DNA of 61,429 nt from Bradyrhizobium campsiandrae (GTDB lineage: Bacteria; Pseudomonadota; Alphaproteobacteria; Rhizobiales; Xanthobacteraceae): the NCBI RefSeq assembly GCF_014529705.1, contig NZ_JAANIH010000054.1, positions 1-61,429 of the forward strand. Reading direction: 5' to 3'. The notes beneath the pieces were generated by a model, which saw only the letters and a program-made list of their open reading frames with translations, had not been told where the DNA came from and searched no databases. Below, piece after piece: positions 34,530 to 43,656 of this stretch (the first letter of the stretch is position 1; every line of letters starts with the position of its first letter). Position numbers and translations under genes: made by a program.

Positions 34530-37409
34530 ATGCTGGCACCCACGGAGTCATTGCAAAGAGGCCGGCGTCGAGAGGAGCTCACGTTCTCCTTCGGGCCATT
34601 TCGGTTGGTTCCGCGCCGCCAGCTTCTTCTTCTCGATGGCCGGCCCGTCAAAATGGGCGGCCGCGCCTTCGAGCTGCTCCAGGCGCTGGTGCAGCGCTCC
34701 GGCGAACTCGTCAGCAAGGACGAGTTGATGGAGGCTGCCTGGCCCGGCACCTTCCTCCACGACAGCAATCTCAAGGTCAATATGTGGAGCTTGAGGCGCT
34801 CGCTGGGCGACACGCAGGGTGAGCCCGTCTACATCGCGACGGTGGCGCGGCGGGGCTACAAGTTCATTGCGGACGTGCAAGCCAGCATCGGCGAGATCGC
34901 GGATGATCTTGTGCATGTGGAACCGGTCGGCTTGTCCAGGCCGCCCGTGGTGCGCGGCGTCGTCGGCCGCGAAGCCGAAATCGCCGGCATTGCCGAGGCC
35001 CTGATCGAGCGGAGGCATATCACCCTGGCCGGCGCAGGCGGGGTCGGCAAGACGACGGTCGCGATCGCCGCCGCACAGGTCTTCGCATCCCGCTGCCGCG
35101 ACGGCGTGTGCTTCGTCGATCTCGCGACGATCGCCGATCCGATGCTGTTTGGCGCGGCGCTGGTCACGGCGTTGGGCATCAGGGGCAATTCGGACAACGG
35201 GATGACTGCGGTCCTGGATTATCTGAGGTCGCGGCAGGTGCTGGTGGTGCTGGACAATTGCGAACATGTCTTGCCTGCCGCCACCATGTTTGCCGCCCGG
35301 TTCGTCACGGACACATCATCTTCCAGGCTGCTGGCAACCAGCCGCGAGCCGCTCGGGACCCCGGCCGAGCATCTGGTGCGGCTTGGCCCGCTTGGCTTGC
35401 CGAGGCCGGGCCGCGCGCTGGCGGCCGCCCAGGCCATCAAATTCCCGGGCGTGCAATTGTTGGTCGGCCTCGCCGCCGAATGGGCGGACTACCAGTTCGT
35501 CGACGATGATTGCGACGCGATTGCCCGGATATGTCATGCGCTCGACGGCCTTCCTCTGGCCATTGAACTGGCGGCAGCCCAGATCGGCAGGTTCACGCCC
35601 CGCGAGCTGCTCGCGCTGCTCGATCAGAACCTCGGCTTTCGCGCCCCCGCCATCGCCCCCGTGACGCCGCGACATGAAACCCTGATGGCGACGATCGACT
35701 GGAGCTTCAAGCTCCTGTCGCAGCGAGACGCCAGGCTGTTCGGTCTTTTGTCGGTGTTCAGCGGCGCGTTCGAGGCGGAGGATGCGGTTTTCGTCGCCGA
35801 GGCGGCAGGGCTCACGCCGGTCGACGTCGTCGCGGGTCTCGGCAGCCTGGTGACCAAATCTCTGGTGAACGCACAGGCGCAGGGCGCCGGACTTCGCTAT
35901 CGGCTGCTCGACAGCACGAGACGCTATGCTGCGGAGCGCCGTCTGGCCGATCCGGCCTCACGGCAGGCCCTGGACCGTCATGCCCGGCGCGTGCTTGCGC
36001 TGTTCGAACAGTCCGAGGAGGAGTGGCACTGGCGCGAACCTTCCGATTGGACGGAGCGCTATCTTGGCCGCATCGCCGATTTGAGGGCCGCCTTGTCATG
36101 GGCGTTTGGCGCGGACGGGGACCTCGTGCTCGGCATCCGGCTGACGGTTGCCGGCATCACCCTGTGGTCGGAGACGTCGATCCTGTCGGAGGCGCAGGCG
36201 CGGCTGGAGACCGCGCTCGGCCTTGCCAAGTCCATTGCATGTGACGATCTGCTGCGCGCAAAGCTCGCCTGTGCGCTCGGATGGAGCCTGTTCTACGCGC
36301 GCAAGCTCTCGAACGAAAACGAGCTTGCATGGCTCGATGCCATCGCCTTCTCGAGGCGCGCCGGGGATGTCGAATATCAGCAACGTGCACTGGTTGGGTT
36401 TGCATTTTACCTGCTGCAGATCGGCCAGATCCCGCGTGCGATAACCCACCTTGAAGAGGCCACGGCACTCGGCAATCGGGACCGCGACCTGACGGCGACA
36501 TCCGAAGCCGATCGGGCCTGGGCCTGGGCCCAGGCTTTCGCCGGCGAATTGCGCAAAAGCCGTCTGGTTCTGGATCGCCTCGCGGCGACCTATTCACTGG
36601 CCGAAGGCCGCTCGCGCAAGGATGCGAACGAGGTCTATCGATTCATCACGGTCCGCTTCAACCTGCCTTTCGTGGCCTGGATGCAGGGGCAAGCCGACTA
36701 TGCGGCGAAGCTGGCTGACGATGCCGTCGAAGCCGCCGATCGCGGCGGTCATTGGGTCTCGCAGTCGAATGCGCTCGGCCTTGCCGCGCTTCCGATTTCG
36801 CTCGAGTCAGGAAATTTGGCGGCGCTCGCGCGTTACACCGAGCGGCTGCGCCGCAATCTGGACCGGGAACGCATCTCGCGCTGGATCCCGGTCGAACGCT
36901 ATTTCTCGGCCTGCCTGCGCGATTTGCGCGGCGATCTCGCCGCGGTGGAGGACATCCGCGCTGCGATCGAGGAGCTGATCGACGCTCGCTTCCTGATGCG
37001 GATCGGCAGCTATCTCGCCGTCCTCAGCAGCGCCTATCTGCGACAAGGGCGGATCGAGGAGGCGCGCAAGGCGATCGCAAGAGCCCTTCGCCATCAGGAG
37101 GATCAGGGAGAGCGCTGGTGTCGTCCGGAACTCCTTCGGGTCGAGGCGTCCGTTCTGCTGCACGAAGGTGAGCCGCGGCTTGCCGAAAGCCTGTTGCAGC
37201 AGGCGCTCACTGAGGCGCGCGCGATGGGGGCGAAGACGTTCGAGCTGCGCATCGCCACCGATCTTGCCGCACATTGGATCGCAGCCGGGCGCGGGCCGAA
37301 GGCCATCCGACTGCTCGCGCCGGTCTATGACGGGTTCACTGAGGGCTTCCGGGCCCACGACCTGGTGGCTGCTTCGCACGTGCTGCGAAGCGCGCGGGCT
37401 TGCGCATAG
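34530..37409 (+). CDS. winged-helix transcriptional regulator with STAND-type ATPase and helical repeats
   Basis: 959 residues. N-terminal OmpR/PhoB-type DNA-binding winged helix at about 18-115 (FGPFRLVPRRQLLLLDGRPV; ELVSKDELMEAAWPG; VYIATVARRGYKFIADV). A P-loop NTPase follows from about 140, with Walker A LAGAGGVGKTTVAIAAAQ near 165, Walker B VLVVLDNCEHVL and a sensor Arg in LLATSREPLGTPAEHL, as in NB-ARC/STAND regulators. The C-terminal half has TPR-like helices, presumably for ligand sensing. ATG 34530 has no strong ribosome site. Divergent from the DJ-1 and hydrolase genes with 270 bases between, so these are its likely targets. Inducer unknown. Confidence 0.88.
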   Translation: MLAPTESLQRGRRREELTFSFGPFRLVPRRQLLLLDGRPVKMGGRAFELLQALVQRSGELVSKDELMEAAWPGTFLHDSNLKVNMWSLRRSLGDTQGEPVYIATVARRGYKFIADVQASIGEIADDLVHVEPVGLSRPPVVRGVVGREAEIAGIAEALIERRHITLAGAGGVGKTTVAIAAAQVFASRCRDGVCFVDLATIADPMLFGAALVTALGIRGNSDNGMTAVLDYLRSRQVLVVLDNCEHVLPAATMFAARFVTDTSSSRLLATSREPLGTPAEHLVRLGPLGLPRPGRALAAAQAIKFPGVQLLVGLAAEWADYQFVDDDCDAIARICHALDGLPLAIELAAAQIGRFTPRELLALLDQNLGFRAPAIAPVTPRHETLMATIDWSFKLLSQRDARLFGLLSVFSGAFEAEDAVFVAEAAGLTPVDVVAGLGSLVTKSLVNAQAQGAGLRYRLLDSTRRYAAERRLADPASRQALDRHARRVLALFEQSEEEWHWREPSDWTERYLGRIADLRAALSWAFGADGDLVLGIRLTVAGITLWSETSILSEAQARLETALGLAKSIACDDLLRAKLACALGWSLFYARKLSNENELAWLDAIAFSRRAGDVEYQQRALVGFAFYLLQIGQIPRAITHLEEATALGNRDRDLTATSEADRAWAWAQAFAGELRKSRLVLDRLAATYSLAEGRSRKDANEVYRFITVRFNLPFVAWMQGQADYAAKLADDAVEAADRGGHWVSQSNALGLAALPISLESGNLAALARYTERLRRNLDRERISRWIPVERYFSACLRDLRGDLAAVEDIRAAIEELIDARFLMRIGSYLAVLSSAYLRQGRIEEARKAIARALRHQEDQGERWCRPELLRVEASVLLHEGEPRLAESLLQQALTEARAMGAKTFELRIATDLAAHWIAAGRGPKAIRLLAPVYDGFTEGFRAHDLVAASHVLRSARACA

Positions 37410-37491
37410 GGAACGACGACGCGTTCATGATCGGCGAGGCCACCGCCAAAACTGCCGGAGGACCAAACCGGCGGAAATTGCTCGAATCGGA

Positions 37492-38025
37492 TCATCCGCC
37501 CGATCGCCCGATCCCGAGGCGCTCGCAAACGTATTCAACGCTGTCTTCGATCGAAATGTTCGACGTGTCCAGCAATTCGAATCCGCCCGCCTCAGCCTCG
37601 CCGCGAAGAAATCTTGCCCAGTTCATCATATCGGGATTGGCCAAGTCAGGCTGGTTGCGTTCGTTAACGAGGCGATGCGTTCGGCTTTCATCGTCACAAT
37701 GCAGCAAGACGATACGTGCCTCTGCAATTCCAGCAGCAGCCAGCCCCTCTGTGATGAACGACAGCCGCATCTGGCCTTCGAATAGAACAGGAAGAGCATC
37801 AAGTTCTCTCGCAATCCGGGCCAACCACTCGATCGTCATCGCGCGCTGCCATCCACCTCCAGGTCCCGATCCTGCGCCCGATCTCGCAATGCATTCCTGC
37901 GGGGACGGAACCCCAATGCTGTCGAACCGGAATACGCGAGCCAGCCGCGGGTATTGCCGCTCGATCCTTTCTGCAATCGTCGTCTTACCCGAACCCGACG
38001 CTCCCGTCAGGATGACCAGCCTCAT
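37492..38025 (-). CDS. small P-loop kinase-like ATPase
   Basis: 177 residues. Walker A at the start: LVILTGASGSGKTTIAERIE. Other family features include ARIVLLHCDDESRTHRLVNE (LID-like region) and a short C-terminal helix. It resembles small-molecule or nucleoside kinases, but no substrate motif is recognised. ATG 38025 overlaps the stop of the serine hydrolase (4 bases), so the two are translationally coupled. Confidence 0.82.
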   Translation of the reverse strand: MRLVILTGASGSGKTTIAERIERQYPRLARVFRFDSIGVPSPQECIARSGAGSGPGGGWQRAMTIEWLARIARELDALPVLFEGQMRLSFITEGLAAAGIAEARIVLLHCDDESRTHRLVNERNQPDLANPDMMNWARFLRGEAEAGGFELLDTSNISIEDSVEYVCERLGIGRSGG

Positions 38026-39752
38026 TGCGATGACCTCGGACCGATCGGATCGAGCGAGGTCTTGTCGAATCGCAGCTGCTTGACCCGGCCGTCGTCGATC
38101 AACATCGCATTACACCTGCCATCGTCTGCGCACGCAAACTTCAGGTTTCCGATCGGAAAATCGGTCGTGAACGCGTCAACCCCGACAGGTTGCAGATCCA
38201 GGTCTCCCCGGGGGTAGTGCACCGTCAGCACGTCCTCGTGGAAGAACACGTCATAGATGACGCCGAGTTCTGCGCTGTAGTAGTGGCCCTCGTACGCCTT
38301 GAGTCGGTCTGCTCTAGGATTCTCGATCGTGATCCGCTTCAGAGGTAGATTGGCGCCGTTCTGGTGCAGGACTGCATTCTGAGCTTTTCCGTCTTGTCCG
38401 ACTGCGTCGAAGACGATTTCCGCGGGAACGACCCTCAGGCGGAAGGCTGTGTTGGAGACCGCGTACATCGGAAACGATGACTGGCCGGTCGCGCGCTCGA
38501 CGAGATGGTCATTGTCTTTGCTGATGGAGATGATGAACCCCGGTCTGAGTTCATAGTCGCCAACATAGGCATCGAGGATCTTCGGGTCGACCGTGACTTC
38601 CGGCTTGTCATCAAGTTCCGGCCTGGCACGCGCAGGTTTGAGCAACTCCTTGAGATAGATGTCGGCGATCCGGAACGAGAGTGCCGTCGGGTTGAGATCT
38701 CCCGCGTTTGCGAGGATCACGACCGAGAAATGCTGATCCGGGAATCTGAGAATATTGGTCCGGTAGGCAGCATCGCCGCCGGCATGCTCGACGATCCTGA
38801 GCCCGCGATATCTTCCGATTGTTAGGCCCGACGCGTAGTTGATCTCGCTGCCGTTGTTGAGCTTGCCCTTCTGTTGCATCTCGGCGAGAAGCGTCGGGCC
38901 GCCGACGTCTCCGGTGTAGAAGTTCTCATCCCAGCGCGCCAGGTCGCCGACCGTGGAAAACAGGCTTGAAGGTCCGACCGTCGAATAGGTCAGCGCAACG
39001 TATTGGTATTTGCCGTCGGGCTGTCGCCCATAGGAATAGGCTCGGTCCTTGACGATCGTGCCGTATTTGTCCTGGAAGCGCGTGTGAGACATGCCGAGAG
39101 GTTCGAAGATGCGCTCCTTGGCGAACTCCGGCAGCGTTTGGCCAGCCACTTGCTTCACGACCATCGCGAGCAACGTGTAGCCGCTGTTGCTGTAGAGGAA
39201 CTGATCGCCGGGCGCGAAGTTCAACCCGGTTTGTTGAAACAGCAGGCGCGCAACATCGTCGTCCGTGATCTCGTCGTCCAGCCGCCATCCCGCGAGTGCC
39301 AGAAGATTCCACTGGTCGCGAACTCCGCTGGTGTGGTGCAGCAGGTGGCGAATTGTTATCGGCTTGCCGAACTCGTGCAGCTTCGGAACATATTTGCGGA
39401 CATCGTCGTCGAGGGACAGCTTTCCTTCTTGGGCGAGGAGATGGATCGCGAAGGCCGTGAACTGTTTGGAGACCGATGCCAGGTGGAATACGGTTGATGG
39501 CGTGTTGGGCACGCCAAGCTCCAGATTGGCGGCGCCATAACCCTGACTGTAAATGATCTTGCCGTCTCGAAGGACGGCGATGACCGCGCCGGGCGAGCTG
39601 GGTTCTGCCCATTGAGCGAACAGCTGATCGACCGACCGCTCTATGGGCCCACTGCTCGATGTTGCGGAAGACGCCGGGGCCGATTGAGCGCCGGGAGCAG
39701 TCGTTGAGAGATACAACGCCGCAAAGGCCGCCGTAAAAATCCTAAAGAGCAT
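38022..39752 (-). CDS. exported serine hydrolase (class C beta-lactamase/AmpC-like family)
   Basis: 576 residues from ATG 39752 (AGGA nine bases upstream); in-frame ATGs at 39788 and 39869 are less likely. Signal peptide to about residue 25. The serine hydrolase domain covers about 35-390. Catalytic SxxK is in HLASVSKQFTAFAIHL, the YxN motif in FLYSNSGYTLLAMV, and HAGGDAAYRTNI sits where the third motif is expected. The C-terminal ~180 residues are a beta-rich lipocalin-like domain (YVGDYELRPGF) common in this family. May be a D-aminopeptidase or esterase; a true beta-lactamase is less likely. Overlaps the kinase gene downstream. Confidence 0.88.
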   Translation of the reverse strand: MLFRIFTAAFAALYLSTTAPGAQSAPASSATSSSGPIERSVDQLFAQWAEPSSPGAVIAVLRDGKIIYSQGYGAANLELGVPNTPSTVFHLASVSKQFTAFAIHLLAQEGKLSLDDDVRKYVPKLHEFGKPITIRHLLHHTSGVRDQWNLLALAGWRLDDEITDDDVARLLFQQTGLNFAPGDQFLYSNSGYTLLAMVVKQVAGQTLPEFAKERIFEPLGMSHTRFQDKYGTIVKDRAYSYGRQPDGKYQYVALTYSTVGPSSLFSTVGDLARWDENFYTGDVGGPTLLAEMQQKGKLNNGSEINYASGLTIGRYRGLRIVEHAGGDAAYRTNILRFPDQHFSVVILANAGDLNPTALSFRIADIYLKELLKPARARPELDDKPEVTVDPKILDAYVGDYELRPGFIISISKDNDHLVERATGQSSFPMYAVSNTAFRLRVVPAEIVFDAVGQDGKAQNAVLHQNGANLPLKRITIENPRADRLKAYEGHYYSAELGVIYDVFFHEDVLTVHYPRGDLDLQPVGVDAFTTDFPIGNLKFACADDGRCNAMLIDDGRVKQLRFDKTSLDPIGPRSSQ

Positions 39753-40001
39753 GACATTTTTCCTGATTGACGCCCGGAATCTTGGCATGAACGCAGCGCC
39801 CAAGCGGAAGCATCTCGTTCGAGGAGTATGTATGGAACTGCCGAGAAAACAACGATAAGGCGCGATCACAGATTCGTTCTCTTATGGTTCTTGGCTGACC
39901 TGGCTCGGAGCGCGTCGATGCGTTCTGTCCCCATCGCTAGCGACAGACAACGGCACCGGATTTCGCTAGTCTGGCCGGAAAGACATCCGGAGGAGCCCGC
40001 C

Positions 40002-41174
40002 TTGAGCACCGCGCCGCGCGTCGACATCGACCCAGCCGCATTCTGGGCCGACCCCTATCCGACACTTGCAGAGCTGCGCAAGGAGGCGCCGATCGCCTTT
40101 GTGCCGCAGCTCGGCTCGACCTTGCTGACGCGCCGCGACGACATCTCCATCTCCGAGAAGCAGATCGACGTGTTCTCCTCGCATCAGCCGGCCGGCCTGA
40201 TGAACCGGCTGATGGGCCACAACATGATGCGCAAGGACGGCGAGGCGCATCAGCTCGAGCGGCGCGCGATGTTTCCGACGGTGTCGCCGAAGACGGTGAA
40301 GGCACACTGGACCGCACTGTTCCAGGCCCATGCGGATCGCATCCTCGATGCCATCGCGCCGGGGCGCATCGACCTCATGCGCGATTTCGCGCTGCCGTTC
40401 TCCGGCGAATGCCTGAAGTCGATCACCGGTCTCACCAATATCGGCTTCGAGGACATGGACGCGTGGTCGCAGGGCATGATCGAGGGTATCGCCAATTACG
40501 GCGGCGATCCCGCGATCGAGGCGCGCTGCCATGCGGCGACATCGGGAATCGATGCTGCGATCGACGACATCCTGCCGGTGATGAGGAAAAATCCGGATCA
40601 AAGCATCCTCGGCGTCCTCCTCGCCTCTGATATGCCAATGGAGAGCGTGCGCGCCAACGTCAAGCTCGCGATATCGGGCGGCCAGAACGAGCCGCGCAAG
40701 GCGATATCAGGCACAGTGTGGGCGCTGCTGACCCATCCCGCGCAGCTCGATCTGGTTCTGCGCGGTGAGGTGAGCTGGCTCCAGGCCTTCGAAGAATATG
40801 CCCGCTGGATCTCGCCGATCGGCATGTCGCCGCGGCGGATCGCAAAGCCGTGGTCGATCCGCGATGTCTCGTTCGAGCGAGATGAGCGCGTGTTCCTGAT
40901 GTTCGGCTCGGCCAACCGCGACGAAACACATTTTGAGCGCGCCGACCAATTCGACGTGCGGCGCGACACCTCGAAAAGCGTTGCCTTCGGCGCCGGGCCG
41001 CATTTCTGCGCCGGCGCCTTCGCATCGCGCGCCATGATCGCGGACGTCGCGCTGCCGACTCTGTTCGCCCGTGCCAGACGGATCGAGCTCGCCGATGACG
41101 AGCCGGTGCGGATCGGCGGCTGGGCGTTCCGGGGCCTGCAGAATTTGCCGGTGAGGTGGCAGCATGCGGGCTAA
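40002..41174 (+). CDS. cytochrome P450
   Basis: About 390 residues from TTG 40002, which has AGGAG at 39991-39995; the open frame back to 39828 lacks a better start. The haem-ligand region FGAGPHFCAGAFASR places the thiolate Cys near residue 336. The K-helix appears as EEYARWISPIGMSPRRI and the I-helix as ISGGQNEPRKAI, where the usual acid-threonine pair is replaced by N-E-P. Soluble class I bacterial P450; it would need a ferredoxin and reductase, and none is adjacent. Substrate unknown. It is divergent from the serine hydrolase and lies before the AraC-type gene on the same strand. Confidence 0.92.
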   Translation: MSTAPRVDIDPAAFWADPYPTLAELRKEAPIAFVPQLGSTLLTRRDDISISEKQIDVFSSHQPAGLMNRLMGHNMMRKDGEAHQLERRAMFPTVSPKTVKAHWTALFQAHADRILDAIAPGRIDLMRDFALPFSGECLKSITGLTNIGFEDMDAWSQGMIEGIANYGGDPAIEARCHAATSGIDAAIDDILPVMRKNPDQSILGVLLASDMPMESVRANVKLAISGGQNEPRKAISGTVWALLTHPAQLDLVLRGEVSWLQAFEEYARWISPIGMSPRRIAKPWSIRDVSFERDERVFLMFGSANRDETHFERADQFDVRRDTSKSVAFGAGPHFCAGAFASRAMIADVALPTLFARARRIELADDEPVRIGGWAFRGLQNLPVRWQHAG

Positions 41175-41213
41175 GATGATCATCGTCGAGATCGTGCGGA
41201 CGAGGAGGCGGAC

Positions 41214-42173
41214 ATGATGCCGGATTCAAACGGAGGACAGCATGCTGCGCCACGGCCGCCGGCAGGACCTCCCGTTGCCATGTTCAGCGCCCCCGGGCAT
41301 CGCGACACCGTGTGGTCCGACGTCAAGGGAAGCGTGCTTCAATCGCGACAGATCAAATGGGCCGGCGGAATCGCGGCCTCGCACCGCATAGGCAAGGTCT
41401 CAGGCGCAGCCGAAATTCGCACGCGGTCGCTTGCGCTGCAGTTCTCATGGAATTCCGGCTACGTCGAGGCAGATGCCGAATCGGGCAAGGAGCTTCGTGC
41501 CTACAAGAACAGGCCTCGTTATGCTCTGGTCCTGCCGCCTGAAACAGGCGTGGAATTTCGGATCAGGGAGAAGTCGAATTACCGTTTCCTCGCCATCGAG
41601 TTCGAGCCGGAATACTTGCTCCGCACGGTCGAGATCCAGCACCGCCACGACGTGGAGTTCGTGGAAGCGTGGGATTATGACCACCCTCTGACCTGGGAGC
41701 TTGCGCAGATCATCTCCGAGGAATGCGAGAGCGAGGCGCGGCAAGGCCTGTTCTACGCCGAGACGGCCGTCACACTGCTCGCCTTGCATGTCTTCCGAAG
41801 TTTCTCCAATCATCCCGACGCTGTCGCCTTCGCACGCCGAGGCGGACTGGCGCCGAACACGTTGCGCCGCGCCTGCGAATACATGGTCAGCCGCCTGGCC
41901 GACAACCTGTCGCTGTCCGAGGTCGCGAGCACGTGCAACCTGTCGACGTCGCATTTCTCGATCGCCTTCAAGCAGTCGATGGGGGTTGCGCCGCATACGT
42001 GGTTGCGCCGCCAGCGCATCGACAAGGCCAAGGTTCTGCTCCGTCATCGTGAGATGAGTCTGGCATCGATCGCGCCTCTGGTGGGTTTTGCAAATCAGAG
42101 TGCATTCGGGGTCGCCTTCAAGAAGGAGACGGGATTGAGCCCGGTGGCGTGGCGGCGGATGCACTGGCTGTGA
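41214..42173 (+). CDS. AraC-family transcriptional regulator
   Basis: 319 residues; GAGGAGG lies shortly before ATG 41214/41217. The N-terminal ~200 residues form a ligand-binding part (VLPPETGVEFRIREKSNYRF), and the C-terminal ~100 an AraC domain with two helix-turn-helices (LSLSEVASTCNLSTSHFSIA, then MSLASIAPLVGFANQSAFGV) and the closing TGLSPVAWRR. Lies between the P450 and the FAH-family enzyme, all on the plus strand, so either may be its target. Confidence 0.9.
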   Translation: MMPDSNGGQHAAPRPPAGPPVAMFSAPGHRDTVWSDVKGSVLQSRQIKWAGGIAASHRIGKVSGAAEIRTRSLALQFSWNSGYVEADAESGKELRAYKNRPRYALVLPPETGVEFRIREKSNYRFLAIEFEPEYLLRTVEIQHRHDVEFVEAWDYDHPLTWELAQIISEECESEARQGLFYAETAVTLLALHVFRSFSNHPDAVAFARRGGLAPNTLRRACEYMVSRLADNLSLSEVASTCNLSTSHFSIAFKQSMGVAPHTWLRRQRIDKAKVLLRHREMSLASIAPLVGFANQSAFGVAFKKETGLSPVAWRRMHWL

Positions 42174-42311
42174 AGGCGCGCCGTTTTCGTCCAAAACTTC
42201 GGTGATTGTTCTGAATATGCGACGAAACGACGAGGTCGATTCGTTGTGAATTCACTTTCTCCGTTCCGTGCGGCCTAGATCGGGCGTCAGCGGAAAGGAG
42301 CTAAGTGAACC

Positions 42312-43136
42312 ATGCAGCAATTCGCGCGCGTACTGGCGGACGAGGGTGCTATTCCCGTCGTCCTGAGAGGGAATGACCACCTCGATCTGCGTCCGGTCAT
42401 ATCGGACATCACACCTGACGTCATCGCCGCCGATGCCCTTGCCAAAGTCGACGTTGCACGACTGTCTCCTGTCGTCGGCAAATTCTCCTATCTCGCGCCC
42501 ATCCAGGGCATCCGCCAGATTGCAGCGACCGGCTTCAACTACAGGAAGCACATCGCGGAATTTCACATGAAGCCGCCCACCGAGCCAGAGGTGTTCCTGA
42601 AGGCAACGTCCTCGCTGGCCGGACCGTTCGACCCGATCTCCCGCGGCCCCAATCAGGAGGTGAAGCTCGACTGGGAGACCGAGCTGGCGATCGTCATCGG
42701 CCGGGAGACGAAGGATATCACGGCCGCCGATGCCGCCGGTCATATCTTCGGCTATCTCTGCCTGAACGACATCTCCGATCGGTCGACGCAGGTGGATGCG
42801 GAAGGGCAGCAACATCTGGTGCGCGCCAAATCGCGTCCGACCTACTGCCCCATCGGCCCCTATCTGGCCACTGGCGTGGATGGGATGAATCTGGAGATGT
42901 GGACCAAGCTGAACGGCAAGTTCGAGCAGCAGGGCAACACCAGCGATATGCTGTTCGACCTCCATGCGATGGTGGCCTATTTCTCCCAGCACATGTTGCT
43001 GCTGCCGGGTGACCTCATCGCGACCGGGACGCCGCCAGGCGTCGGCTTCGGCAAGAACCGCTACATGTCGGTCGGGGACGTGCTCGAATGCGGCATCGCA
43101 AACCTCGGAGAGCAACGTCACGAGATCGTGCCCTGA
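42312..43136 (+). CDS. fumarylacetoacetate hydrolase (FAH) family enzyme
   Basis: 274 residues. FAH-family features: GFNYRKHIAEFHMKPPTEPE, the metal-binding DWETELAIVIGRE, DISDRSTQ, and LPGDLIATGTPPGVGFGK near the end. Members cleave C-C bonds in, or hydrate and isomerise, 2-oxo acids during breakdown of aromatics. ATG 42312 follows AAGGAG at a distance of about 12 bases. Preceded by an AraC-type regulator; a catabolic role is inferred. Confidence 0.9.
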   Translation: MQQFARVLADEGAIPVVLRGNDHLDLRPVISDITPDVIAADALAKVDVARLSPVVGKFSYLAPIQGIRQIAATGFNYRKHIAEFHMKPPTEPEVFLKATSSLAGPFDPISRGPNQEVKLDWETELAIVIGRETKDITAADAAGHIFGYLCLNDISDRSTQVDAEGQQHLVRAKSRPTYCPIGPYLATGVDGMNLEMWTKLNGKFEQQGNTSDMLFDLHAMVAYFSQHMLLLPGDLIATGTPPGVGFGKNRYMSVGDVLECGIANLGEQRHEIVP

Positions 43137-43262
43137 AGCATGATCCGAAGACGTGCCAAGCGGATCTCTCGCGCGACAAATGCGGAACGCGTTTGCGCGG
43201 AGATCATGCTCGAACAATAACCTGACGCGCGATGACGATTCATCCCGATCTCATCGCGCTCG
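43137..43262. repeat. intergenic palindromic repeat (GCATGATC...GATCATGC with second hairpin)
   Basis: Begins right after the FAH stop codon. AGCATGATC (43137-43145) pairs with GATCATGCT (43202-43210); a second hairpin GCGCGATGA (43227-43235) pairs with TCATCGCGC (43251-43259). I recall this two-hairpin block from other Bradyrhizobium and Rhodopseudomonas intergenic regions, but that is memory, not a search. May act as terminator. Confidence 0.6.
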
Positions 43263-43656
43263 GGATCTCGCGCGGCCGGCGATTGAACCGCATCTTTCCC
43301 CGGCCCCGCGCGCAGCAGTCATGATGCCATCATGCTCCTGTTTTGCCCGACGCGTCAACCAAATTTCGGATAAAGCGTAAGTCACTCGCTTCAGGTGCCC
43401 GGCTACTGTGCATGGGGTTGTTTTCGAGGTTTGGGTTCCGGCCGCCAGTCCGCGGCTCGAACGCGCGGTCATCACATCCGCGTGCAGAAAAATTTCATCT
43501 TCATTCGCCCCCTCGCTCGAAAGATTAATCATGCGCTTTGCCTCGCGCGCAGTGCTTGCATCGCTATTTTCCCCGCTGTCTCGACACTCTTCCCGCTCCG
43601 CACCATCATTCTGCGAACGCGAGTGAATGACGGCCGTGCGCGGCCGGGAGCCTGGA
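43263..43656. other. non-coding spacer upstream of the sulfonate operon
   Basis: About 390 bases without a convincing gene. A minus-strand ORF at 43251-43532 has no ribosome site or recognisable sequence and overlaps the repeat. The segment CTGTTTTGCCCGACGCGTCA and a later TGTGCATGGGGTTGTTTTCG look like recurring Bradyrhizobium intergenic sequence (recollection only). The ssu promoter must lie in the right half, but no clear -35/-10 was assigned. Confidence 0.5.

Noticed and set aside
38022..39752. resistance beta-lactamase
   Set aside because: The SxxK and YSN motifs are shared with D-aminopeptidases and esterases, and a C-terminal lipocalin-like domain is present; resistance cannot be claimed.
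43251..43532. 93-residue minus-strand ORF in the spacer before the ssu operon
   Set aside because: No ribosome site or recognisable pattern, and it overlaps repeat-like sequence.
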